A stretch of DNA of 8,639 bases from Sulfurimonas sp. (GTDB taxonomy: Bacteria; Campylobacterota; Campylobacteria; Campylobacterales; Sulfurimonadaceae): assembly GCA_030673275.1 (NCBI GenBank), contig DAOVJL010000034.1:1-8639 (forward strand), in the 5' to 3' direction. This document shows positions 1-6,637 of this stretch, in pieces. The notes under the pieces were generated by a model, which worked only from the letters and a program-made list of their open reading frames with translations, made no database searches and had not been told where the DNA came from. A program made the position numbers and the translations under genes. The number at the start of each line of letters is the position of its first letter. Position 1 is the stretch's first letter.

Positions 1-55
1 ATATACTAATTAAAAAGAAGTATAGCTAAAACTGTTCCATAAAAAATATAATATT

Positions 56-2515
56 TTACAGATAGTTAACTAAGCTTAGTTTTGAAATTCTACCTACTGT
101 TGAAAGCATAGCCTCATAATTTAGAGAAAGTTGGGTTAAAGTTAAAGAAGCTTCAGCTAAGTCTGTATCAATAACTGAAGATCTTAAAGTCATTGAACTT
201 ATTTCTAAAAGCTCTGTCCTCTCTATAGATCTGCTTAAGGCGTTGGACTGAGAACCAACTTGAGCATGTGCTCTGAATATATGATCTTGTAGATCATCAA
301 TCACTGAGATTGCATTTTCAATACCAACATTTCTCATGTAACCAGAAGAGCTGTCAGGGTAAAGCTTATAATTCTCAACTGCAGTTATTACCTCATCGAT
401 TGTTTTAAAAAAATCTGTCTTAGGATCGCGTATAGTTATGGCATTATTTGTATTAAATGTCATTACTGAAGCAGGAGCACTGAAGTCACCACTATTTGAA
501 TCATATAAAGCAATTCTTGCTTCAGTATTTCCGGCATTTGCTTCTTTAAACTGAATTCGCCCATCATAACCTAATGATGTACTTCCTTTAAGGTCAGCTG
601 CAATAATAGCATTATCATAATCAATCTCAGAACCTGGTGCTGTTGCTGGAAATGTACCGGTAACTGTCATATTTACAACATCCATAAGTTGTTTATATGT
701 CATTTCATCCGCATCGACAGCTACCCTTGGTGAGCCTACATCATAAATATTATAAGTATTTGGACCAACAGTAAAAGTTGAACCGGCAGTTGCTAGATCT
801 ATTTGAACAATGTATGGATTGCCGTCAATATTGATTCCCTCCAGATTAAAACTAGTGCCGTCCAATGTACCGGCAGTTCCTTGAGATAAATCCGCTACTT
901 CTGAAAGTTTAGTTGATTCTGTCGCAAAAGCGTTTGTACCTGCAATAATTTGAGGAGCAGAAGACGATAATCTTGGTCCATCTACAGAAAACTCTGTTCT
1001 ATCATAAACAGTGGCATCAATATTTGCTGCTATGACACTGTTTGCAGTAGTTGTTGTTACAGTTACTGCTCCATTTGTAGTTGTAAGTGGTGCGCTTACA
1101 GATACACCTTTTGCAACACCCTGAGCTGTAGCATTTAAAGTTATGGTGTCTCCAACAATATCAACAGTAAAATCACCTGCAAGTTCTATTTGATTTTTTA
1201 AATCGTCATATGTGGTTGCGGGATCTATATTAAAAGCTTGATTGTATGTTGTAGTTGCAGGAAGAAAATCTCCATTGTCAACTGTGATGCTTAATATATC
1301 ACCAGGTGCAGCAGGCAGATCCATCGCATACTCTTCGCTTTTAAACTGAACCAATGGAGTAGTAGCCGGAGTATAAGGTGATTGTATAAAGTTTTTTACA
1401 TATAAATTGCTATTAGCAGCTTCGCTTGTTTCGTTTATAATCCTATCAAAGTCTGTTTCTCCGCTATTCAGATTATTTATAAGACCACGCTTATCTGTAA
1501 TATTATTATAAATAGCGTCATCAATATTAGCTGCATCGTTGCCATCTGTCTGGTCAAAATCAGTTGCACCAATTATATGAAAATCTATTTTACTAGATCC
1601 CTTGATTTTATCCTCAACAACTATCTCTCCATAATCATTTAAACTGACATTAACAACTTCCAAAGAAGAGGTATTACCATAAAAAGAACCGATTTGATCT
1701 AAAAGAGAGTCTATTGTATCATCATCACGCAAACTTGTTTTTTGATTAAAAGAAGTTCCATCACTTGTTGCTCCTCTAATATAAAAGTGATGCTTAAAGT
1801 TAACGCTATCAACATCATTATCCATATCACCCATTAAATCACGTATAGTATCGCTTGAAGTTAATATAGTATCAACTCCTTCTACTGTTAAATCTGTAAA
1901 GTCAGGGTACTTTATGCTTAAGTTGTTTTGAACAACATTAGTTGTAACTTCTCTTCTTACTAAGTGTTTTTCACCTAGAAAAAGCTCTTCACCGCTTATA
2001 TTATACTGCTGTGAAGTTTTTGAGCCTGTAAATGAACTTAATGATATATTATTGCCCATATATGTACCATCATCAGAGATTGGCTTAATATCAACAGCAG
2101 AACCAGAAAAAAGAAACTTTCCGTTGATAGAAGAATTTGCTAAATTTTTAAAATGCTCTTCTAAAGTTCTTAGCTCTTTTGCTATTGCATCAAGAGAGAG
2201 TTCGCTATTGGTTCCATTTGCAGCTTGAATCAAAAGTGTTTTCGTTCTATCCATTGTTGTCCCAAACTCATTAAGAACTATATCTGCTTGATTAGAAATT
2301 TTATAACCACTCTCACTACTCTTTTTTATCTGTCCCAGTACTACTATCTCATTATCGAGTCTCATAGTGTCAGAAAACGTTCTTACATCATCTTTCGCAT
2401 ACTGTATCTTTAGTCCAGATGATATCTGCTTGTTTACATCAAAAAGATTATTACTTAGCAGAGAATTATTTTGACCATAAATATTCTTATAATACATACT
2501 TGACGAAATTCTCAT
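56..2515 (-). CDS. flgL: Flagellar hook-associated protein 3 (hook-filament junction protein), long epsilonproteobacterial form
   Basis: This 819-residue protein forms, with FlgK, the junction between the flagellar hook and filament; it is exported by the flagellar type III system. The N-terminus (MRISSSMYYKN, then a heptad-rich stretch with QISSGLKIQYAKDD at about 30-43) and the C-terminus (from about 715, including RSSVIDTDLAEASLTL and ending LSLVNYL) are the paired D0/D1 coiled-coil ends of the flagellin/FlgL family. Between them is a large surface domain with a hook-IN-like segment (about 240-330, with FYIRGATSDGTSFNQ) and a Thr/Ala-rich stretch around 475-500. Enteric FlgL is about 300 aa; Helicobacter-type FlgL is near 800, so this length is normal for the group. 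I see no Cys and no Trp, as is common in axial proteins. The ATG at 2515-2513 has AGGAGT five bases upstream. The gene stands alone on the minus strand, diverging from the tRNA. Confidence 0.95.
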   Translation of the reverse strand: MRISSSMYYKNIYGQNNSLLSNNLFDVNKQISSGLKIQYAKDDVRTFSDTMRLDNEIVVLGQIKKSSESGYKISNQADIVLNEFGTTMDRTKTLLIQAANGTNSELSLDAIAKELRTLEEHFKNLANSSINGKFLFSGSAVDIKPISDDGTYMGNNISLSSFTGSKTSQQYNISGEELFLGEKHLVRREVTTNVVQNNLSIKYPDFTDLTVEGVDTILTSSDTIRDLMGDMDNDVDSVNFKHHFYIRGATSDGTSFNQKTSLRDDDTIDSLLDQIGSFYGNTSSLEVVNVSLNDYGEIVVEDKIKGSSKIDFHIIGATDFDQTDGNDAANIDDAIYNNITDKRGLINNLNSGETDFDRIINETSEAANSNLYVKNFIQSPYTPATTPLVQFKSEEYAMDLPAAPGDILSITVDNGDFLPATTTYNQAFNIDPATTYDDLKNQIELAGDFTVDIVGDTITLNATAQGVAKGVSVSAPLTTTNGAVTVTTTTANSVIAANIDATVYDRTEFSVDGPRLSSSAPQIIAGTNAFATESTKLSEVADLSQGTAGTLDGTSFNLEGINIDGNPYIVQIDLATAGSTFTVGPNTYNIYDVGSPRVAVDADEMTYKQLMDVVNMTVTGTFPATAPGSEIDYDNAIIAADLKGSTSLGYDGRIQFKEANAGNTEARIALYDSNSGDFSAPASVMTFNTNNAITIRDPKTDFFKTIDEVITAVENYKLYPDSSSGYMRNVGIENAISVIDDLQDHIFRAHAQVGSQSNALSRSIERTELLEISSMTLRSSVIDTDLAEASLTLTQLSLNYEAMLSTVGRISKLSLVNYL

Positions 2516-2520
2516 AATTC

Positions 2521-2526
2521 ACTCCT
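2521..2526 (-). promoter_or_regulatory. Ribosome binding site of flgL
   Basis: On the minus strand AGGAGT lies five bases before the flgL ATG. It fixes the start and supports the MRISSSM N-terminus. Confidence 0.85.
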
Positions 2527-2561
2527 AAATACTATATACAATTTACTACTTTATATGTTAG

Positions 2562-2578
2562 TAGCAATATAAGTTCCA
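2562..2578 (-). promoter_or_regulatory. Sigma-54 (RpoN) -24/-12 promoter for flgL
   Basis: The minus strand reads TGGAACTTATATTGCTA. The RpoN consensus is TGGCAC-N5-TTGCW. Here the -24 GG and -12 GC are both present, exactly ten bases lie between them, and only the C of TGGCAC is changed (to A). Transcription would start near 2552, giving a leader of about 35 bases that contains the RBS. RpoN control of hook-associated genes is established in Campylobacter and Helicobacter. No activator (FlgR-type) site was identified. Confidence 0.75.
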
Positions 2579-2644
2579 TATTCTACTAAATCGGCTAAAA
2601 GTTATTTACTTTTTATTTTCACAATAATTTAAGCTATATATCAC

Positions 2645-2650
2645 TATCAT
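2645..2650 (+). promoter_or_regulatory. Candidate -10 box for tRNA-Leu
   Basis: TATCAT (five of six matches to TATAAT) lies 12 bases before the tRNA 5' end, a usual position for a stable-RNA promoter. I found no well-spaced -35 box: TTCACA at 2618-2623 is too far away (21 bases). Campylobacterota sigma-70 promoters often lack a clear -35, so this stays a weak call. Confidence 0.3.
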
Positions 2651-2662
2651 TTCACTCTTTAT

Positions 2663-2746
2663 GCCAGAGTGGTGGAACGGTATACACGGCGGATTCAAAA
2701 TCCGCTGCCTTCGGGCTTAGGGGTTCAAATCCCCTCTCTGGTACCA
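2663..2746 (+). tRNA. tRNA-Leu, anticodon CAA (reads UUG)
   Basis: The cloverleaf folds by eye. Acceptor 2663-2669 (GCCAGAG) pairs with 2736-2742 (CTCTGGT; first pair G-U). The D stem is GTG/CAC (2672-2674 and 2685-2687), with GG in the loop. The anticodon stem GCGGA/TCCGC encloses loop TTCAAAA (2694-2700), with anticodon CAA at 2696-2698. A long class II variable arm (2706-2718, GCC-TTC-GGGC type) is typical of Leu. The T arm spans 2719-2735 with GGGGTTCAAATCCCC. Discriminator A is at 2743, and CCA is encoded at 2744-2746. tRNA genes are common integration sites, and the compositionally odd lipoprotein operon begins 252 bases downstream. Confidence 0.97.
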
Positions 2747-2928
2747 TTAATACTTATGCTATAAACTCCCATAAACAGCCTTCATCTTAATATTTTAAGA
2801 TTACTGTACAATAACTATTATCTTAGAAAACAGTTTTTCAGATTTGAGTCCAAATATACCCAAATATTAAGAAATACAACAAGTAAAATTTTTTTATACT
2901 GATTCTTTTAGGCAATATAACTGTAGAA

Positions 2929-2934
2929 TATAAT
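2929..2934 (+). promoter_or_regulatory. Candidate -10 box for the lipoprotein operon
   Basis: A perfect TATAAT lies in the AT-rich spacer 2747-2998, 64 bases before the first lipoprotein ATG. The -35 region is only T-rich, which fits Campylobacterota sigma-70 promoters, but TATAAT also arises by chance in such AT-rich DNA. A start near 2941 would give a leader of about 58 bases. Apart from this, a 10-codon mini-ORF (2974-3006) and a short AT-only hairpin at 2784-2801, I see nothing in the spacer. Confidence 0.4.
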
Positions 2935-2998
2935 TTTAAAATTAGTTGTAATAAATAAAAATAGGATATATTAATGGGTCATGGATTAAGGATAGTAT

Positions 2999-3682
2999 AT
3001 GGGTAGAAAAGTCAATATTCTCTTTGCCAGTATCATGATCATATCCATATTGGCGGGGTGTGCACCACGCCAGATACATAGCGTTAAAATTCATCCCCAT
3101 TCACGCGTGCATGAAGCATTGAGAGTAGCTGTTGTGCCATTCACCGGAGATGCGCAGGTGAGAGATATCGCCTCGGAGTGGTTCACATACAAACTGAAAA
3201 GTCAGGTTAGCAATCCGATCATAGCTCCTGCCATTGTGGAAATGAAGCTGCAACAGCATCATATTGAACTTCGGTTCGGAGACGATGAATGGCACTCGCC
3301 GCAACAGGAAGGACAGATTATCGAGCTGCACCCAGTGCATACAACCGTGAATTTCTTTAACAAAGAACTTCATATCCCTATGTTTTCAGAAAAAGAGCTG
3401 ATTGAGATAGGCAAAAAACTGGATGTCGATATGGTGATTGGCGGTTATATCGTCACAAGAGGGATAGAATATTACGGAGTGATTGCACTGTGGGTAATCG
3501 ATGTTCGCAACGAGTCGGTTGTGGCAGTTTTTCAAGAGTCAAGCATTAGAACTCCAAAATTCCTCCAAAAGAAGCAACATGTACCTGAGCTTCGCGATGA
3601 GATTCTTACGGTAGTTCTTGCCGTTGACAATATTCTTGACGGGGTCGTTTCATTATTCCGCCAAGAGAGGGAAGGAAAGTGA
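2999..3682 (+). CDS. Lipoprotein with CsgG/TolB-N-like fold, function unknown
   Basis: This 227-residue protein starts with a lipoprotein signal peptide: basic MGRK, a hydrophobic core, then lipobox L18-A19-G20-C21. After a linker, LRVAVVPFTGDAQVRD (about 42-57) resembles the first strand of CsgG/TolB-N-type domains (xVAVxPF). LDVDMVIGGYIV (about 141-152), followed by alternating strands ending in VVAVF, resembles the middle of those folds (D-x-V-I-x-G). It is shorter than curli secretin CsgG (about 270 aa), and no pore-loop assignment is possible, so the family call is tentative and rests on pattern only. It probably sits in the periplasm on a lipid anchor. AAGGA is seen at 2988-2992, before the ATG. 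It is the first gene of a three-gene operon; the next ATG comes one base after its stop. Codon use is much richer in G+C than in neighbouring host genes. Confidence 0.75.
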   Translation: MGRKVNILFASIMIISILAGCAPRQIHSVKIHPHSRVHEALRVAVVPFTGDAQVRDIASEWFTYKLKSQVSNPIIAPAIVEMKLQQHHIELRFGDDEWHSPQQEGQIIELHPVHTTVNFFNKELHIPMFSEKELIEIGKKLDVDMVIGGYIVTRGIEYYGVIALWVIDVRNESVVAVFQESSIRTPKFLQKKQHVPELRDEILTVVLAVDNILDGVVSLFRQEREGK

Positions 3683-3683
3683 C

Positions 3684-4169
3684 ATGATGATATACTTATG
3701 GATGAAAAGAATAAGCCTGATATGTTGCTCTTTGGTATTATTGCAAGGATGTATTCCAATGGTCACAAAGACGGAGACATACGATAAATTGGATGTCGAA
3801 AAATTCAAAAAAATCAAACTCGTGGGAGTCAGCAAACATGAGCTTATCGGCATATTAGGCCTCCCACTCGCTGTTGCAAAGCAAAACGGAACACCGATGT
3901 ATATCCCAAAGCCTTTCGAGAATACTTCTAAGCGTCTCCAGCCAGATGTATTTTTCGAGCTATTCGCCTCAAAACATGACTTAGACGAACATTACGTCAT
4001 CTACTATTATCAGCATTGCAGCTTTACTGGTTATGGCTTAGGTATATTAAGCTACGCTGAGATGCCGTTTTTTATGCCAGGGAAACATATAACTGTTGAC
4101 AAGCTCTGGGTTTTGATTGACGAGCGGACACAAAAGGTGGTTGACTACAGATTTGGAGAAGACGAATGA
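3684..4169 (+). CDS. Small BamE/SmpA-like lipoprotein (paralogue of the next gene)
   Basis: This is a 161-residue predicted lipoprotein. The frame is open from 3618, but the start at 3684 is preferred: AGGA (3673-3676) lies seven bases upstream, and from there a signal peptide runs MMIYLWMKRISLICCSLVLL with lipobox L20-Q21-G22-C23 (Gln at -2 is slightly unusual). The ATG at 3702 is a possible alternative. The mature part has GVSKHELIGILGLPLAVAK (about 49-67), matching the BamE/SmpA/OmlA pattern in which a short helix ends in LGxP, followed by strands. It then has FFELF, a Tyr-rich strand IYYYQ, and LWVLIDERTQKVVDYRF near the end. The last two elements recur in the following gene, so the pair is a tandem duplication. 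BamE itself is about 110 aa and stabilises the BAM outer-membrane assembly machine; that role is not implied here. The gene overlaps the next by ATGA. Confidence 0.75.
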   Translation: MMIYLWMKRISLICCSLVLLQGCIPMVTKTETYDKLDVEKFKKIKLVGVSKHELIGILGLPLAVAKQNGTPMYIPKPFENTSKRLQPDVFFELFASKHDLDEHYVIYYYQHCSFTGYGLGILSYAEMPFFMPGKHITVDKLWVLIDERTQKVVDYRFGEDE

Positions 4170-4654
4170 GTGGTGTAATAGTCAACGTTTTATGGAGGGT
4201 GTTCGTTGGCGGAGTTCTTCTGACCTGGCTGGCAGGTTGTGCAACAAATACCGGCATTAAAATAGATCAAGAAACCCTCAGCGGTATCCATCCAGGAAAG
4301 AGCACCAAAAAAGAACTCTTTGACCTCTTGGGGCCGCCGAGAGCCATTGCGGTTCAGGGAAGACCCTTGTATATATTCCAGCCTCTCCACAAAAGTGATA
4401 CTGCGCTGAGTGCCAGTAGGGCTAACATAGATAAGCCTTTGCAACTACAAGCAGAACCGTTTTTCGAGGTTTTTACGCCACAAAATACGCTGACGTATGT
4501 GCATCGCGTATACTTCTATTATTATGCTGAAAGTAGGATGTACATGCTGCCCTTCTATGAAAAAACCTCCCTAGAGATAGACCAACTGTTGGTTCTGGTC
4601 AACGAAGAGAGCGAAATAGTGGAAGATGTCTACTTTATGCCTCATCCAAAGTAG
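4166..4654 (+). CDS. Small BamE/SmpA-like lipoprotein (paralogue of the preceding gene)
   Basis: This is a 162-residue predicted lipoprotein. The signal peptide has hydrophobic residues 4-22 and lipobox L22-A23-G24-C25. The mature part repeats the pattern of the preceding protein: IHPGKSTKKELFDLLGPP (about 41-58), AVQGRPLYIFQP, LQAEPFFEVF, a Tyr-rich strand VYFYYYAE, and LLVLVNEESEIVEDVYF at the end. The start ATG overlaps the previous stop (ATGA), with GGAGAAG at 4155-4161 as RBS, so translation is coupled. It differs from its partner by a longer central loop (about residues 75-92) and by lacking the Gly-rich FTGYGLGI segment. G+C reaches about 55% in the line at 4321. No terminator is obvious after the stop. 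Function unknown; a role in an envelope complex with the other two lipoproteins is inferred from the operon alone. Confidence 0.75.
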   Translation: MSGVIVNVLWRVFVGGVLLTWLAGCATNTGIKIDQETLSGIHPGKSTKKELFDLLGPPRAIAVQGRPLYIFQPLHKSDTALSASRANIDKPLQLQAEPFFEVFTPQNTLTYVHRVYFYYYAESRMYMLPFYEKTSLEIDQLLVLVNEESEIVEDVYFMPHPK

Positions 4655-4830
4655 AGTTGTTCATGAAGGACTGAATAAGCAAACACGATATTCACAGAGA
4701 TTTAAATTTCACTTTGCAATACAATTTGTATCTTATCTATACCAATAATTAATTTTATAGTCCAAACTCTATTAGGGATTAGGCTAAGTTAAGATACCTT
4801 TATATACAATGTTTTATTACCTTAAAAATA

Positions 4831-4837
4831 AAAGGAG
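4831..4837 (+). promoter_or_regulatory. Ribosome binding site of the Usp-like gene
   Basis: AAAGGAG lies six bases before the ATG at 4844, a near-ideal site. The upstream gap (4655-4830) is AT-rich and carries only weak -10-like boxes (TACAAT at 4805-4810), so I do not call a promoter. Confidence 0.8.
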
Positions 4838-4843
4838 TTTACT

Positions 4844-5248
4844 ATGAATAAATTTAACAATAAAATTCTTGCTGTTCTAAATGACATTGAGGCACTTGAC
4901 ACAGTGCTTAAAAGAGCAGTATCATTGTCGGAAGAGAAAGAAGCTATTTTAGAAGTTCTTTTTGTCCATGAGGAAAAAATATTTGGGCTTCCTGATTTTT
5001 TTCGCTTTAAAGAAATACCTGAAAAAGATGTTGCCGATAAAGATAAAATTAAAAAAGAGATAGAAAGTAAACTTACAGCTCTTGGTTCCAAACAAGAACA
5101 TATTATTTTAGTTAAAATTGACGATACAGTGGATAGAGTGCTGGAGCTAACGAAAGGTGATGAAGCTATCACTGTTATTGTGCAAAACCATGATGTAATT
5201 ACGAAAAAGTTGACTCAAAAAGAGAACTTAGATATAGTGAGAGTTTAA
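4844..5248 (+). CDS. Short universal stress protein-like protein, degenerate nucleotide site
   Basis: This 134-residue cytoplasmic protein has no signal peptide. The start NNKILAVLNDIEALDTVLKR matches the first strand and helix of UspA domains, followed by the second strand ILEVLFVHE. After a charged linker (about 55-80), HIILVKIDDTVDRVLELT and AITVIVQNH recall the typical Usp order of strand, helix, then the D-xx-V-x-G-(S/N)-H strand. The ATP-binding signature G-2x-G-9x-G-(S/T) of the UspA/UspFG class is absent: after NHD comes VITKKLTQKE, and the C-terminus is short (IVRV). It therefore probably does not bind ATP in the usual way. Family recognition is moderate. It is monocistronic: 189 bases separate it from the lipoproteins, and the gene beyond it is convergent. 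Its A/T-rich codons match the host rather than the lipoprotein cassette. Confidence 0.6.
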   Translation: MNKFNNKILAVLNDIEALDTVLKRAVSLSEEKEAILEVLFVHEEKIFGLPDFFRFKEIPEKDVADKDKIKKEIESKLTALGSKQEHIILVKIDDTVDRVLELTKGDEAITVIVQNHDVITKKLTQKENLDIVRV

Positions 5249-5259
5249 TGGTTAGTTGG

Positions 5260-5718
5260 TTACTTAATTTTTATATTTAATCTTAAAGCACACATCCCTG
5301 TGTTAGCAAAAATATCCAGCTTGAAATATTTGTTTTTATAGTACAGCAGTGGTAAGACAATGACACTGGTGTCATCACTATCATCTTGGCACTCAACTGA
5401 ATATAAAAGATCTTTAAAACAATAACCTTCTTGATAGCCTCCAATTAAATGCAATCCAAATGATTTATTAAACTCAAATAGATACCCTACTCCATATACA
5501 TCAACTTCCTTATCTCTAGAATTTTTAAAATGATTATAAGTTAAGCTGTATTGATTATCTGTAATATACTCTAATCCATAAACGTTATGCTTCTAATTGA
5601 ACTTTTTATCGCCACTATCCCTTTCTTTAAAATGCGTAGAGTAAATATAAGTGGTTAGGTATAGCTCATCTGCTTTTATAAAAGTGAAAAATAGCATAAA
5701 TAATAAAAATAATCTCAT
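5260..5718 (-). pseudogene. Small secreted/outer-membrane protein gene interrupted by an in-frame TAG
   Basis: On the minus strand an open frame runs from ATG at 5718-5716 to TAA at 5262-5260 (152 codons), broken only by TAG at 5595-5593 (codon 42). Codons 1-16 encode a clean signal peptide (MRLFLLFMLFFTFIKA, then DELY). After the stop the same frame continues without further damage: VYGLEYITDNQYSLTYNH, VYGVGYLFEFNK, LHLIGGYQEGYC, VIVLPLLYYKN and a final strand LRLNIKIK. Alternating strands with many Tyr/Phe/Gly suggest a small beta-barrel. The context FN-stop-KHN-YGLEY resembles a YNE-x-N-x-G-LEY motif I associate with small outer-membrane proteins, so the stop may replace Glu (GAG) or Gln (CAG) by one base change. 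Absence of frameshifts points to a recent mutation, readthrough, or a sequencing error. No RBS is visible; TATAAT (5730-5725) lies six bases before the ATG. No homologue is named. Confidence 0.7.
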
Positions 5719-5724
5719 AAACTA

Positions 5725-5730
5725 ATTATA
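5725..5730 (-). promoter_or_regulatory. Candidate -10 box for the interrupted gene
   Basis: The minus strand reads TATAAT six bases before the ATG at 5718, preceded by a T-rich stretch (TTTTTG at 5747-5742). If used, transcription would start at or next to the ATG, making the message leaderless, in agreement with the missing RBS. The in-frame TAG two codons upstream rules out a longer start. Confidence 0.4.
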
Positions 5731-5739
5731 TGCTAAAAT
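5731..5739 (+). promoter_or_regulatory. Candidate extended -10 promoter for the flgA operon
   Basis: TGCTAAAAT has the extended -10 TGn followed by TAAAAT (five of six matches). It sits directly next to the opposite-strand TATAAT at 5725-5730, so the divergent pair would compete. Start near 5746, with a leader of 10-22 bases. No -35 box is visible. Confidence 0.4.
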
Positions 5740-5755
5740 AACAAAAATCTTTTAA

Positions 5756-6637
5756 GTGATAAAAAAAATGTTGGCAAAAATTTTAGTTTTAATTCTTATA
5801 TCTATAAACTTATATGCTGGCAATGCTCTTCATAGCACCTATTATGTGAATTCACGCTCTATTAATCTTTCATCTATAACTTCAGACACTAAAAATGATT
5901 TTAATATATTTACAATTGAAAAAAGCAGATTTTCTAAAAGAGTAAAAACAAAAGATTTAATAAAACTACTAGAGACTCATGGATATAAAAACTACACATC
6001 CAAAAGCAACTATATAAGCTTCATATTAAAAAGTCCGATAGATACATCAAAAATTGAACTCAGCATTAAAGAGTACTACCAAAATCAATATGAGGATATT
6101 GAAATTACCGATATTTTTGTAGAGCCAAGAGCCTATATTAGGGTGTTGCCAAAGAATTATGTAGTAAATATGCGCAAAAGAGACTTTCTTTCAAAAAGCG
6201 GAACTATAAATATTAAAACACCGCAGAATAAAAAAATATTTTTTAATTACAGAGTAACAGCGACCCTGCCTGTATATATAAGTAGAAAAAAAATCAAAAA
6301 AGATGTAAAATTATCAGCAATAAATAGCTCTAAAAAGAGTATAATCCTTGATAAATTCAGAGCAAAACCAATACAGAGCATAAAAATAAATTCACTTCAA
6401 AGTAAACATCATATACCTAAAGGTAGAATTTTAACAATTAGAGATGTAGAAGCTCTTAGTGTGATAAAGAAAAATTCCTTTGTAAATGTGAGCCTACACA
6501 GTGATAATATGGCAATCACTTTTAGTGCAAAAGCGCTTCAAGACGGTAAAGTAGATGATATAATAAGAGTTCAAAAAAGTGACGGTAAAAGATTTAAAGT
6601 CAAAGTCACTGGCAAAAACAGAGCGGAGTTAAGATGA
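5756..6637 (+). CDS. flgA: Flagellar P-ring assembly chaperone FlgA
   Basis: FlgA is a periplasmic chaperone needed to assemble FlgI into the P-ring around the flagellar rod. This 293-residue version has a signal peptide (MIKKMLAKILVLILISINLYA, likely cleaved after A21) and a variable middle. The C-terminal SAF-type domain begins at about 215: IPKGRILTIRDVEALSVIKKNSFVNV, then ITFSAKALQDGKVDDIIRVQ and a last strand FKVKVTGKNRAEL. The order 'raise-to-power' loop, A-L-x-D-G-x-x-x-D, then a short V-x-G strand is characteristic of FlgA. The start is uncertain: GTG at 5756 or ATG at 5768 (MLAKILV) both give a signal peptide, and neither has a good RBS. It is the first gene of the operon and overlaps ubiX by ATGA. 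Confidence 0.9.
   Translation: MIKKMLAKILVLILISINLYAGNALHSTYYVNSRSINLSSITSDTKNDFNIFTIEKSRFSKRVKTKDLIKLLETHGYKNYTSKSNYISFILKSPIDTSKIELSIKEYYQNQYEDIEITDIFVEPRAYIRVLPKNYVVNMRKRDFLSKSGTINIKTPQNKKIFFNYRVTATLPVYISRKKIKKDVKLSAINSSKKSIILDKFRAKPIQSIKINSLQSKHHIPKGRILTIRDVEALSVIKKNSFVNVSLHSDNMAITFSAKALQDGKVDDIIRVQKSDGKRFKVKVTGKNRAELR

Noticed and set aside
1..55. Possible gene start on the minus strand downstream of flgL
   Set aside because: The only ATG (40-38) stops after four codons; the rest is AT-rich with no supported feature.
2225..2413. Plus-strand open frame within flgL
   Set aside because: It is antisense to the well-supported flgL N-terminus, low-complexity and without an RBS.
2784..2801. 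Perfect 7-bp inverted repeat (ATCTTAA, TATT, TTAAGAT) after the tRNA
   Set aside because: It is weak (almost all A-T) and has no T-run on either strand, so it is not supported as a terminator.
3618..3683. Upstream extension of the second lipoprotein to the ATG at 3618
   Set aside because: It would overlap the first lipoprotein by 65 bases and put 22 polar residues before the signal peptide; the start at 3684 has a good RBS.
4687..4692. CGATAT resembling a FliA (sigma-28) -10 box
   Set aside because: No TAAA-type -35 element lies at the right distance, and there is no flagellar gene downstream.
2747..5755. Search for a direct repeat of the tRNA-Leu 3' end (attachment site)
   Set aside because: No copy of the TTCAAATCC stretch was seen by eye beyond the tRNA, and there is no integrase gene in the window.
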